From: JANOGU01 sp964499865
GTDB taxonomy: Bacteria > Pseudomonadota > Alphaproteobacteria > Rhodobacterales > Rhodobacteraceae
Reading direction: 5' to 3'
DNA length: 7,432 nt
NCBI GenBank assembly: GCA_964499865.1
Contig: CAZCPY010000145.1
Location: 1 to 7,432 of the forward strand
Each line of letters starts with the position of its first letter. Position 1 is the stretch's first letter. The notes under the pieces are model-generated. The model had not been told where the DNA came from, ran no database searches, and saw only the letters and a list, made by a program, of their open reading frames with translations. The translations under genes were made by a program, and so were the position numbers. Below are positions 1-6,765 of this stretch, in pieces.

Positions 1-49
1 GATTGCAGCCTAACCCCGTTCCGGGTGAACAACCTCCTGAGAGTTCACA
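1..49 (-). mobile_element. End of an IS481-like insertion sequence (left copy, body outside window)
   Basis: Bases 3-49 recur in inverted orientation at 7386-7432 with one difference (G at 25 against the complement A of T at 7410). Read on the - strand, the element begins TGTGAACTCTCAGG at 49 and runs out of the window. It is directly preceded by a hexamer with CTAG at its core (50-55). From memory, the Bordetella IS481 starts with TGTGAA, continues with AGGTTGT and TTCATCCG blocks, and inserts into NCTAGN. This end has the same TGTGAA, AGGTTGT and TTCA-CCGGAAC order. No transposase reading frame is inside the window, so the family assignment rests on the end sequence alone. The 47-bp match is longer than ordinary IS terminal repeats, so the two copies are probably the same end of two elements. 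A MITE or a dispersed repeat is the alternative. Confidence 0.6.
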
Positions 50-55
50 CCTAGA
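50..55. repeat. CTAG-centred hexamer CCTAGA, probable IS target duplication (left)
   Basis: The sequence CCTAGA directly abuts the inferred insertion-sequence tip at 49. Its reverse complement, TCTAGG, sits in the equivalent place at the right end (7380-7385). A six-base NCTAGN duplication is what I recall for IS481. Only one side of each insertion is visible, so duplication itself cannot be confirmed here. Confidence 0.5.
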
Positions 56-94
56 AGACGGGCCGAGAGGGGCGGGCCCTCATGGCCGGGGCGC

Positions 95-190
95 CTCCCC
101 TCCCCCTCGTGGGGAGGGGTTGGGGGAGGGGGGTGCCACCCCACCGCCGGCCCCCCCCCACCCTTTCCCTTCCCATCAGGGGGAGGGAAG
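95..190. repeat. C/G-rich imperfect palindromic intergenic repeat
   Basis: The arm CCTCCCCCT at 99-107 is answered by AGGGGGAGG at 178-186, and similarity continues inward over about 35 bases per arm with mismatches. The axis lies near 142. Each arm also carries its own small hairpin, for example CTCCCC (100-105) and GGGGAG (111-116) around a five-base loop. The middle contains a run of nine C at 151-159. Palindromes of this composition are common dispersed intergenic elements in alphaproteobacteria, from memory. It fills most of the spacer between the IS-like end and the transporter gene. A transcript leader structure or a terminator for something left of the window is possible. Confidence 0.6.
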
Positions 191-270
191 CGCCCGATGG
201 GCAGAGGTTCCGTCGGCGCCGATCCTGGGCTAAGGGTGACCCCGAGGGGCTGGCCTTCCGCCCGCCCCGG

Positions 271-276
271 ACGGAG
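271..276 (+). promoter_or_regulatory. Ribosome binding site of the EamA transporter
   Basis: ACGGAG lies nine bases before the ATG at 286. It supports this start over in-frame codons further upstream, which would translate the C/G palindrome into a proline- and arginine-rich tail without family resemblance. Confidence 0.55.
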
Positions 277-285
277 CCTGTCGAC

Positions 286-1173
286 ATGACCATCGTCGCC
301 GGATCGAGGCTGGGGCCCACCGGGATCGGCATCCTGCTGATGCTGGCGGGCATCGTGCAGTTCACGCTGCTGGACGCGCTGGCCAAGGACCTGACCTCGC
401 GCTACCCGGTGGTGCAGGTGCTGTGGGTGCGGCTGGCGGTGCAGCTTTTCGTCGTGCTGGCGGTGCTGCGGGGGGCGGTGGCCACGCATATCCGCACGCG
501 GGTGCCGCGCCTGCACGTCGCGCGCGGGGTCACGCAGCTGGGGGCGGGGGCGTTCTTCTTCGCCGCGCTGCCGTACATCGGGCTGGCCGAGGCGACCGCG
601 CTCGCAGACCTCAACCCCGTGCTGGTGACGCTGGGGGCGGCGCTGTTCCTGGGCGAACGGCTGGGGCCGCGGCGGATCGCGGGGGTGGTGGTGGCGCTGG
701 CGGGGGCGATGATCATCCTGCGGCCGGGGCTGGGCGTGTTCACCGCCGCGGCGCTGCTGCCGCTTGGCTGCGCGGTCTTCTACGCCGCCAATGCGCTGCT
801 GACGCGGGCGGTGGGCATGCGCGAGGGCGTCTGGACGGCGATGCTGTGGACAAGCCTGGTGGCCACCTTCCTCTGCGGCCTGGTGCTGCCGTTCTACGCG
901 GTGGCCATAGCACCCGGGGACCTGTGGCGCTTTGCCGCCATCGGCCTGCTGGGGACCGGCGCGCAGCTTTGCGTGATCCGGTCGCTGAGCCTGGCCGAGG
1001 CCTCCGTCACCGCGCCCTTCACCTATTTCGGCATCGTCATGGCCTCGATCTGGGGCGTGTTGTTCTTCGGCGAATGGCCGGACGGCTGGACAATCCTGGG
1101 CGCGCTTGTGATCGCGGGGGCCGGGCTTTATGTCTGGCACCGCGAAACCCTGGGGCGCGCGAACGGGCGATGA
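286..1173 (+). CDS. DMT superfamily (EamA) inner-membrane transporter
   Basis: This is a 295-residue, strongly hydrophobic protein with about ten predicted membrane helices (roughly residues 13-30, 43-62, 78-96, 103-122, 130-146, 151-169, 182-202, 213-231, 240-261 and 268-284). It has the two-fold EamA repeat. The first repeat ends in the family signature LFLGERLGPRR followed by a glycine-rich helix and LRPG (121-148). The second ends in LFFGEWPDGWTILGA (259-273), the same motif. A conserved L-D-A-L-A-K stretch follows helix 1 (29-34). The family exports or imports small metabolites across the inner membrane, and the substrate cannot be read from sequence. Length is typical for a full ten-helix member. 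The stop overlaps the start of the acyltransferase (ATGA, 1170-1173), so the two are cotranscribed and probably coupled in translation. Confidence 0.87.
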   Translation: MTIVAGSRLGPTGIGILLMLAGIVQFTLLDALAKDLTSRYPVVQVLWVRLAVQLFVVLAVLRGAVATHIRTRVPRLHVARGVTQLGAGAFFFAALPYIGLAEATALADLNPVLVTLGAALFLGERLGPRRIAGVVVALAGAMIILRPGLGVFTAAALLPLGCAVFYAANALLTRAVGMREGVWTAMLWTSLVATFLCGLVLPFYAVAIAPGDLWRFAAIGLLGTGAQLCVIRSLSLAEASVTAPFTYFGIVMASIWGVLFFGEWPDGWTILGALVIAGAGLYVWHRETLGRANGR

Positions 1174-2057
1174 GCGGGCCAGTCTCCTGGCCCCTGCGGC
1201 TGCGGGGCGCGGTGCTGCGGGGGCTGATCGCGGGCCTGCTGCGGCTGCCCTATGCCTGGCGCGTGCCGCTCTGCGGCTGGGTCCTGGCCCGGGTGATCGC
1301 GCCGCTGGCGGGCTATCGCGCGCGGGTGCGGGAAAACCTGGCGCTGGTGTTGCCCGACCTGCCCCCCGCCGAGGTGCGCCGGCTGATGCGCCGGGTGCCC
1401 GACAACGTGGGCCGCACGCTGATCGAGATCTACTCCGGCCCCGAATTCGCTGCCCGCGCCTGCGCGCGGCCGATCGCGGGCGCGGGTCTGGCGGCGCTGG
1501 ACGCGGCCCACGCGGCGGGCCGGCCGGTGATCCTGGTGACCGCGCATTTCGGCAACTACGACGCCAGCCGCGCGGCGCTGATCGCGCGCGGCTTCCGCGT
1601 CGGCGCGCTGTACATGCCGATGGCGGACGCGGCCTTCAACGCGCATTACGTCCGCGCCATTTCCGGCATCGGCACGCCGGTCTTCCCCCGCGGGCGCGAG
1701 GGGCTGGCCGACATGGTGCGGCACCTGCGGTCCGGCGGCATGCTGGGCATGCTGATCGACCAGCACATGCGCCACGGGGCGGCCCTGAGATTCTTCGACC
1801 GGACTGCCAAGACGGCGCTGTCCGCGGCGGAACTGGCGCTGCGCTACGATGCGCTTCTGGTGCCGACCTACGGCATCCGCCAGCCGGACGGCCTGAGCTT
1901 TCAGGTGGTGGTCGAGCCGCCGATCCCCCGCGGCACGCCCGAGGCGATGACGCAGGCCCTGAACGACAGCCTCGAGGCGCTGGCACGGCGGCACATGGAC
2001 CAGTGGTTCTGGATCCACCGCCGCTGGAAGGGCCCGCGGCCGCGGCTGCGCGGCTAG
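1170..2057 (+). CDS. Lysophospholipid/lipid A acyltransferase family protein (LpxL/HtrB-like)
   Basis: This 295-residue protein has a hydrophobic, arginine-flanked N-terminal segment (about 14-47) that would seat it in the inner membrane. The catalytic HX4D motif is seen as HFGNYD (H126, D131). It is followed by FPRGREGL (172-179), GMLGMLIDQHM (190-200) and the C-terminal QWFWIHRRWK (278-287). This order is that of the Lip_A_acyltrans family, which adds secondary acyl chains to the Kdo-lipid A precursor on the cytoplasmic face of the inner membrane. The size is close to the usual 290-310 residues. The start is fixed by the ATGA overlap with the transporter; the bases before it lack a good Shine-Dalgarno sequence, so coupled translation is likely. 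A role on another lysolipid, such as an ornithine lipid or phospholipid, cannot be excluded. The stop TAG lies inside the CTAG shared with trpE. Confidence 0.87.
   Translation: MSGPVSWPLRLRGAVLRGLIAGLLRLPYAWRVPLCGWVLARVIAPLAGYRARVRENLALVLPDLPPAEVRRLMRRVPDNVGRTLIEIYSGPEFAARACARPIAGAGLAALDAAHAAGRPVILVTAHFGNYDASRAALIARGFRVGALYMPMADAAFNAHYVRAISGIGTPVFPRGREGLADMVRHLRSGGMLGMLIDQHMRHGAALRFFDRTAKTALSAAELALRYDALLVPTYGIRQPDGLSFQVVVEPPIPRGTPEAMTQALNDSLEALARRHMDQWFWIHRRWKGPRPRLRG
2054..2057. other. CTAG shared by two convergent stop codons
   Basis: The palindrome CTAG supplies TAG to the acyltransferase on the + strand (2055-2057) and TAG to trpE on the - strand (2056-2054). The convergent genes therefore overlap by four bases. 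No terminator hairpin can sit between them, so any terminators must lie within the opposite gene. CTAG is rare here: I find only four in the window (51, 2054, 5455 and 7381). Confidence 0.9.
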
Positions 2058-3562
2058 GTGTTCCCGCGGCCGGTGAAGGCGGCGGCGGCCTCGGCGGCGG
2101 CGCGCAGGGCACGGGTCTTGCTGACCGTTTCCTGCCATTCGGCCTGCGGGTCGCTGTCATGCACCACGCCGCCCCCGGCCTGGGTGTAGAGCACGCCGTC
2201 CTTCAGGACCGCGGTGCGCAGGGCGATGCAGAAGTCCATCTCGCCGTTGGCCGCGAAATAGCCCACGCCGCCGCCGTAGACGCCGCGCTTTTCCGGCTCC
2301 AGCTCGTCGATGATCTCCATCGCCCGGACCTTGGGCGCGCCCGAGACGGTGCCCGCGGGCAGCCCCGCGAGCAGCGCCGACAGCGCGTCCTGCCCGGGAC
2401 GGATGCGGCCCACCACGTTCGAGACGATGTGCATCACGTGGCTGTAGCGTTCGATCACGAACTGCTCGGTCGGACGGACGGTGCCCACCTGCGCCACGCG
2501 GCCCACGTCGTTGCGCCCGAGGTCGAGCAGCATCAGGTGTTCCGCCCGTTCCTTCGCGTCGGCCAGAAGCTGGGCCTCGTTGGCGCGGTCTTCCTCCGGC
2601 GTGGCGCCGCGCGGCCTGGTGCCCGCGATCGGGCGCACCGTCACCTCGCCGTCGCGCAGGCGGACGAGGATCTCGGGGCTGGCGCCCACGACCTGGAAGC
2701 CGCCGAAGTTGAAGAAGAACATGAAGGGCGAGGGGTTGGTGCGCCGCAGCGACCGGTAGAAGGCGAAGGGCGGCAGGGCGAAGTCCTGCCGCCAGCGCTG
2801 CGAGGGGACGACCTGGAAGATGTCGCCCGCCGCGATGTAGTCCTTGGCCTTCAGGACCGCGGCGCGGTACGCCTCGGGCGTGAAGTTCGACACCGCAGGG
2901 CCGACCGGCGCGGGCGTGCCGCCCTCTGCCGCCCGCGGCGCCCGGTCGAGGTCGCGCAGCGCGTCCATCACCCGTTCCGCCGCCTGCGCATGGGCGGCGC
3001 GCGCCGACAGGCCGGAGGCCGCCCAGGCGGGCGCGACGACGGTGACCTCGCCCTTCACGCCGTCGAGCACGGCCACGACCGAAGGCCGCATCAGCACCGC
3101 ATCGGGCAGGTCGAGCGGGTCGGGGTTGCCGCCGGGCAGGCGTTCGACCAGCCGGATCATGTCGTAGCCCAGATAGCCGAACAGCCCCGCCGCGGGGGCG
3201 GGCATGCCCTCGGGCAGGGCGATGGCGCTTTCGGCGATCAGCGCGCGCAGGCTGTCGAAGGGGTGGTCCGGCACCGCGCGGAAGGCGGTGGCGTCAAAGC
3301 GCGCCTCGCGGTTCACCTCGACCGCGGTGCCGCGGCAGCGCCAGATCAGGTCGGGCTTCATGCCGACAATGGAATAGCGCCCGCGCACCTCGCCGCCGGT
3401 CACGCTTTCCAGCATGAAGGTATCGGCCCGCGCCTCGCCCAGTTTCAGCATCAGCGACACCGGCGTGTCGAGGTCGGCGGGCAGGCGGGCCCAGACAAGC
3501 TGGTTCTCGCCCCGCGCCCAGGCGGCTTCGAACGTCGCGAAGTCGGGATGGAGTTCGGCCAT
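2054..3562 (-). CDS. trpE: Anthranilate synthase component I
   Basis: This 502-residue protein is the aminase subunit that converts chorismate, with ammonia supplied by TrpG, to anthranilate in the first committed step of tryptophan synthesis. The N-terminal domain carries the tryptophan-binding MLES motif (50-53) and a GLFGYLGYD segment (126-134). The chorismate-binding domain shows NPSPFMFFF (286-294), PIAGTRPRG (311-319), DLGRNDVGRV (357-366), a YSHVMHIVS block with the conserved histidines (383-391), GTVSGAPKVRAMEIIDELEP (414-433) and YGGGVGYF (439-446). Length is normal and no TrpG fusion is present. The start ATG overlaps the ppiD stop by one base (TGATG). The bases upstream, CAGTTCCCCTG, contain no Shine-Dalgarno sequence, so translation probably depends on reinitiation after ppiD. 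Feedback inhibition by tryptophan is expected because the LES and NPSPFM elements are intact. The partner trpG is not in the window. Confidence 0.97.
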   Translation of the reverse strand: MAELHPDFATFEAAWARGENQLVWARLPADLDTPVSLMLKLGEARADTFMLESVTGGEVRGRYSIVGMKPDLIWRCRGTAVEVNREARFDATAFRAVPDHPFDSLRALIAESAIALPEGMPAPAAGLFGYLGYDMIRLVERLPGGNPDPLDLPDAVLMRPSVVAVLDGVKGEVTVVAPAWAASGLSARAAHAQAAERVMDALRDLDRAPRAAEGGTPAPVGPAVSNFTPEAYRAAVLKAKDYIAAGDIFQVVPSQRWRQDFALPPFAFYRSLRRTNPSPFMFFFNFGGFQVVGASPEILVRLRDGEVTVRPIAGTRPRGATPEEDRANEAQLLADAKERAEHLMLLDLGRNDVGRVAQVGTVRPTEQFVIERYSHVMHIVSNVVGRIRPGQDALSALLAGLPAGTVSGAPKVRAMEIIDELEPEKRGVYGGGVGYFAANGEMDFCIALRTAVLKDGVLYTQAGGGVVHDSDPQAEWQETVSKTRALRAAAEAAAAFTGRGNT

Positions 3563-3564
3563 CA
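3560..3564 (-). promoter_or_regulatory. TGATG stop-start overlap coupling ppiD and trpE
   Basis: On the - strand the ppiD stop TGA (3564-3562) shares its A with the trpE start ATG (3562-3560). No ribosome binding site precedes trpE, so termination-reinitiation is the likely mode of trpE translation. No tryptophan leader peptide or attenuator is visible before trpE. Confidence 0.8.
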
Positions 3565-5421
3565 GGGGAACTGCGCGTGCACGGCGCTGATCACGGAATC
3601 GTCGAGGAAGATCGGCACGCGGTTGGTCATGGCGTTGCTGAACAGCTGGAAGGCGTCCTGCGCCAGCGCCTGTTCGGCCTGCACCGCCAGTGCCGAGATG
3701 AAGGCCTGCCCGTCGGTCGAGGCCGGGTCGGCGGGCGTGACGCTGTCGAGCCGCAGCAGGCCGGTGAAGCCCGGCCCCTCGATCACCCGCAGGTCGCCCG
3801 GCGCCATCGCGAAGGCCGCGGGCACCAGCGTGTCCGGCACGCCTTCGACGAAGCCGTCGCGCGGGATCGCCGGGGTGACCGACAGGATGCCGTAGGACGA
3901 AAGGTTCGCGCCGCCCTCGACCTCGGCCTTGATGGCGACGGCGCGGTCGGCCAGCGCCCTGGCGAGCGTGGCGGCGCGCCACGACGCCTCGACCGCCGCG
4001 CGGGCCTCGGCGAAGGGGATCGGGGCCGCGGGCAGGATCGCGTCCAGCCGCAGGGCCACGACGCCGCCGTCCTCCAGCACGATGAACTCGGGGAAATCGC
4101 CCGCGGCCGCCGCCTGCGCCGCGGCGCGGAAGTCGGCATAGCCGATCAGCGGGTCCTCGAGGTCGGGGGTCAGCACGATCTGCCGCAGCGCCAGCCCTTC
4201 GGCCTGCGCGAGGTCTTCCAGCGTGTCGCCCGAGGCGAGGCGGTCGTCCAGCGCCTCCAGCCGGTCGGCGATGGCGCGGCGGGCGGCGTCGGTCTGCAAC
4301 TCGCCGGCCAGCGTCGCGCGCGCCTCCTCGAAGCTGGTCTCCTCGGCGGCGAGGATGCCATTCATGCGGAACAGCGCAGGGCCAAGGTCCGAAGGCAGGG
4401 GGCCCGCGACGCCGGGTTCGGTCAGCGCGAAGACGGCATCGCCCGCGGCGCCCAGGTCCGCCTTGCGCAGATCGCCGAGGTCGATGTCGGCCAGCGTCAG
4501 GCCACGGTCGGCGACCAGCGTCTCGAAGCTTTCGCCCGCATCCAGCCGCGCCTTGGCGGCGGCGGCGGCGGCCTCGTCGGGGTAGACCAGGCGTTCCACG
4601 AGGCGGCGTTCGGGGACCACGAATTCGTCGATGCGGCTCTGGTAGAGATCGCGCAGCACCGCCTCGTCGACCGGCTGGTCGGCGGCGATGTCGGCCGGCA
4701 GCAGGGCGGCATAGGTCACCTGCCGCGCCTCGGGCCGGGTGAATTCGGCGATGTTGGCCTCGTAGTAGGCGGTCAGGTCGGCCTCCGTCGGCGCGGGGAC
4801 CGGCGCGGGAAGATCGGCCTCGGCCAGCCGCAGGAGGGTGAAGCCGCGCCGTTCCGCGGCCCAGGCGTGCAGCGTCCGGGTCAGTTGCCCGGGCGCCGCG
4901 AAGCCTGCCGCAACCGCCCCCTGCAACAGCGACCGCGCGAGGTCGTCGCGCATCTGCGCCTCGAACTCGGCCACCGTCATGCCGTTCTGGGCCAGCGTCG
5001 CGCGGTAGACGGCGGGGTCGAAGGCGCCGCCGAGGCCCGTGAAGGCGCCGAGCGCCACCACCTCCTGCGCCACGCGCGCATCGCCCACCGACAGGCCCAG
5101 ACGGTCGGCCTCGGCATCCAGCGCCGCCTGCGCCACGAGTTGCCCGCGCACCCGCGCATCGACCCCGAGCGCCGCGGCCTGCGCCAGGCTGACGGTCTGG
5201 CCGACCTGCGCCGACAGGGCCTGAAGTTCCTGCCGCAGCGCGCGGATGTACTGGTTCACCGAAATCTCGCGGTCGCCCACCTTGCCGATGGCCTGCCGCC
5301 CGCCGCCGAAGGAGGTGATCGAAAAGCCCCCCAGCGACACCACGAGGAGCCCCAGGAAGGCCAGCGCCACCGGGTTCGTCTTCTTCTTGCGGCGCGGTTC
5401 GCCGTCGCGGTCCTGGGCCAT
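3562..5421 (-). CDS. ppiD: Membrane-anchored SurA-N/parvulin-like peptidyl-prolyl isomerase
   Basis: This 619-residue protein has a cytoplasmic basic N-terminus (RRKKK, 10-14), a single membrane anchor at about 17-37 and a long periplasmic part, the architecture of PpiD. Residues 42-165 resemble the SurA N-terminal chaperone domain, with IGKVGDREISVNQY (45-58) as the typical entry strand. A parvulin-like stretch spans about 255-360, including EFVVPERRLVERL (266-278) and ASGD/AGESF-type helices. It is degenerate, so isomerase activity is less certain than chaperone activity. The role is to assist folding of exported proteins released at the Sec translocon. An ATG at 5421 is preceded only by a weak GGAC nine bases away. 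A downstream one-base overlap joins it to trpE. A short GGC run at 4555-4572 encodes six alanines. The gene symbol is by domain layout; family members in alphaproteobacteria are often annotated only as SurA N-terminal proteins. Confidence 0.85.
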   Translation of the reverse strand: MAQDRDGEPRRKKKTNPVALAFLGLLVVSLGGFSITSFGGGRQAIGKVGDREISVNQYIRALRQELQALSAQVGQTVSLAQAAALGVDARVRGQLVAQAALDAEADRLGLSVGDARVAQEVVALGAFTGLGGAFDPAVYRATLAQNGMTVAEFEAQMRDDLARSLLQGAVAAGFAAPGQLTRTLHAWAAERRGFTLLRLAEADLPAPVPAPTEADLTAYYEANIAEFTRPEARQVTYAALLPADIAADQPVDEAVLRDLYQSRIDEFVVPERRLVERLVYPDEAAAAAAKARLDAGESFETLVADRGLTLADIDLGDLRKADLGAAGDAVFALTEPGVAGPLPSDLGPALFRMNGILAAEETSFEEARATLAGELQTDAARRAIADRLEALDDRLASGDTLEDLAQAEGLALRQIVLTPDLEDPLIGYADFRAAAQAAAAGDFPEFIVLEDGGVVALRLDAILPAAPIPFAEARAAVEASWRAATLARALADRAVAIKAEVEGGANLSSYGILSVTPAIPRDGFVEGVPDTLVPAAFAMAPGDLRVIEGPGFTGLLRLDSVTPADPASTDGQAFISALAVQAEQALAQDAFQLFSNAMTNRVPIFLDDSVISAVHAQFP

Positions 5422-5451
5422 GGTCTGTCCGTGGGGAAAGGGGTGCGCGCG

Positions 5452-5480
5452 GGTCTAGCGCCTTGCGGGCGGGGCGGCAA
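5452..5480 (-). promoter_or_regulatory. Possible weak sigma70-type promoter for ppiD-trpE
   Basis: On the - strand a TTGCCG (5480-5475) and TAGACC (5457-5452) are separated by 17 bases and lie about 30 bases before the ppiD start. They match the consensus at four and three of six positions. The boxes are weak, so readthrough from the aminotransferase may serve instead or in addition. Confidence 0.28.
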
Positions 5481-5540
5481 GGGCAGGGCCGGGCAGGGCC
5501 GGGCGGCGCGGGGCAGGGCGGGGCAGGGCAGGGCCGGGCG
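5481..5540. repeat. Six 10-bp G-rich tandem units
   Basis: Six consecutive decamers follow the pattern GGGCAGGGCC. The first two are identical, and the fourth and fifth match it at nine of ten positions; the third and sixth are more diverged. They lie between the aminotransferase stop and ppiD, directly upstream of the possible ppiD promoter. On the - strand, the ppiD sense strand, the run is pyrimidine-rich (C with T). A nearby CCTTGC (5461-5466) and GCAAGG (5477-5482) could form a six-base stem at its edge. The run could act as a spacer, a slippage tract or a G-quadruplex former on the + strand. Confidence 0.75.
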
Positions 5541-5547
5541 GGGGCCG

Positions 5548-6726
5548 TCAGGGGGCGAAGGCGGCAAGCCGTTGGAACAGCGTCGAAATGCCGGGCACGT
5601 CCAGATTGGCGAAGGCGATGCGCAGCTGGCGCCGGCCTTCCGCGTGGGCCGCGGGCTGGAACATCGTGCCGGGCAGCAGCAGGACGGAGGCCCTGCGCAC
5701 CAGTGCGCGGGCGACATCGGGGGACGCCGCGTCGAAGGGATGCGCGACATAGGCAAAGTAGGCGCCGCAGCCCAGAAGCTGCCAGCCGGGAAGCTGCGAA
5801 AAGCCCGCCGCCATCGCCGCCCGCCGCGCGAGGATCTCGCGCCGTTCGCCCGCCACCCAGCCGGCGAGGTTGCGCATTCCCCAGAGCGCTGCGATCTGGC
5901 CGAGCTGCGAGGGGCAGATGGCGACGGTGTCGAGGAACTTTTCCACCTCGGCCAGGCGCGCCTGCGAGGCGACGATGGCGCCGACACGGTGGCCGGTCAG
6001 GCGGTAGGCCTTGGAAAAGCTGTAGAGGTGGATGAAGGTGTCGCCCCAGTCGGGGTTGGCGAACAGGTCGTGCGGGCGGCCGTCGCGGCTGTCGAAGTCG
6101 CGGTAGGTCTCGTCCACGATCAGCGCGACGCGACGGGCGCGGGCCAGGTCGCGGAACCCGGCCAGGGTTTCGGCCGGATACTCTGCCCCGCCCGGATTGT
6201 TGGGCGATACCAGCACGATGGCGCGCGTTCTTGAGGTCATGAGGCGGGCAGCGTCAGAGGCGTCTGGAACCAGGCCCTGACCCGTCGGCAGGGGCACGGC
6301 GGCCACGCCGGCCATGTCCAGCCACATCTTGTGGTTGAAATACCACGGCGTCGGCAGGATCACCTCGTCGCCCGCACCCGCAAGGGTGGCGAGGCATGCG
6401 GTGAAAGCCTGGTTGCAGCCTTGTGTGACCGCCACCTGCCCGGATGTGAGGTTCGCCCCGTAAGCCATTGACCAGTCTGCCGCAATCTGCGCGCGCAACG
6501 CGGGCAGGCCGAGCACCGGGCCATAGAGGTGGGCGGCGTCGTCTTCCAGCGCCGCACGCGCGATGGCCTCGCGCAGGGCGCGCGGAGGGGGGTCCACCGG
6601 GGCGGCCTGGCTGACGTTCAGAAGCGGCCGGTCGGGGGGGAAGTCGACGCCCTGCAGCCAGCGCCGCGCCTCCATCACCGGGGGCGCCTCGGTCGCGGCC
6701 ATCGCGGGGTTCAGGGGGTGCAGCAT
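5548..6726 (-). CDS. PLP-dependent class I/II (fold type I) aminotransferase
   Basis: This 392-residue protein transfers an amino group between an amino acid and a 2-oxo acid in the cytoplasm. The visible landmarks, in order, are LYGPVLGLPALR (67-78) in the substrate entry region, VTQGCNQAF (100-108), PTPWYFNHKMWLDM (125-138), the cofactor motif SPNNPGG (174-180), DETYRDF (205-211) with the aspartate that pairs with the pyridine nitrogen, and SFSKAYRLTGHRVG (236-249) with K239 as the Schiff-base lysine. A C-terminal RIAFAN (369-374) carries the arginine expected to hold the substrate carboxylate. Length fits the family. The ATG at 6726 is chosen over the one at 6702 because GGCGGAG precedes it by six bases. 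The amino donor (aspartate, aromatic or other) cannot be told from sequence. It follows gpt by 68 bases in the same direction. Confidence 0.9.
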   Translation of the reverse strand: MLHPLNPAMAATEAPPVMEARRWLQGVDFPPDRPLLNVSQAAPVDPPPRALREAIARAALEDDAAHLYGPVLGLPALRAQIAADWSMAYGANLTSGQVAVTQGCNQAFTACLATLAGAGDEVILPTPWYFNHKMWLDMAGVAAVPLPTGQGLVPDASDAARLMTSRTRAIVLVSPNNPGGAEYPAETLAGFRDLARARRVALIVDETYRDFDSRDGRPHDLFANPDWGDTFIHLYSFSKAYRLTGHRVGAIVASQARLAEVEKFLDTVAICPSQLGQIAALWGMRNLAGWVAGERREILARRAAMAAGFSQLPGWQLLGCGAYFAYVAHPFDAASPDVARALVRRASVLLLPGTMFQPAAHAEGRRQLRIAFANLDVPGISTLFQRLAAFAP

Positions 6727-6732
6727 CGCGGG

Positions 6733-6739
6733 CTCCGCC
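6733..6739 (-). promoter_or_regulatory. Ribosome binding site of the aminotransferase
   Basis: GGCGGAG on the - strand ends six bases before the ATG at 6726. The twin palindromes begin only two bases upstream of it, so RNA folding there would border the ribosome binding site. Confidence 0.65.
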
Positions 6740-6741
6740 GG

Positions 6742-6765
6742 GCAGATTTCTTCGAAGAAATTTGC
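6742..6765. repeat. AT-rich 24-bp palindrome, copy 1
   Basis: The half GCAGATTTCTTC is followed by GAAGAAATTTGC, its reverse complement except for one position. The inner 16 bases, 6746-6761, are a perfect palindrome centred on TTCGAA. It lies 15 bases before the aminotransferase start and shares its last two bases with copy 2. It is far more AT-rich than everything around it. Confidence 0.85.

Noticed and set aside
3..31. Outward-in promoter from the IS end (TTGCAG, 17-base spacer, TGAACA)
   Set aside because: The -10 box matches the consensus at only two of six positions, which is chance level.
3563..3620. Tryptophan attenuator or leader peptide before trpE
   Set aside because: This stretch is the coding 3' end of ppiD, has no tandem tryptophan codons, and shows no terminator with a U-tract.
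1130..3895. Very long + strand open frame across the acyltransferase and trpE
   Set aside because: It is antisense or out of frame to two clear enzymes, its product is arginine-, glycine- and histidine-rich without any family motif, and high GC readily gives such open frames.
4555..4572. GGC trinucleotide run in ppiD as a variable repeat
   Set aside because: It encodes a short alanine stretch in a helix and is ordinary for a gene of this composition.
5481..5540. CRISPR-like array
   Set aside because: Units are 10 bp and directly abutting, with no spacers and no cas genes.
3577..6234. Very long + strand open frame opposite ppiD and the aminotransferase
   Set aside because: Low-complexity composition, no motifs, and it reads through the decamer repeats; it is the antisense shadow of two well-supported genes.
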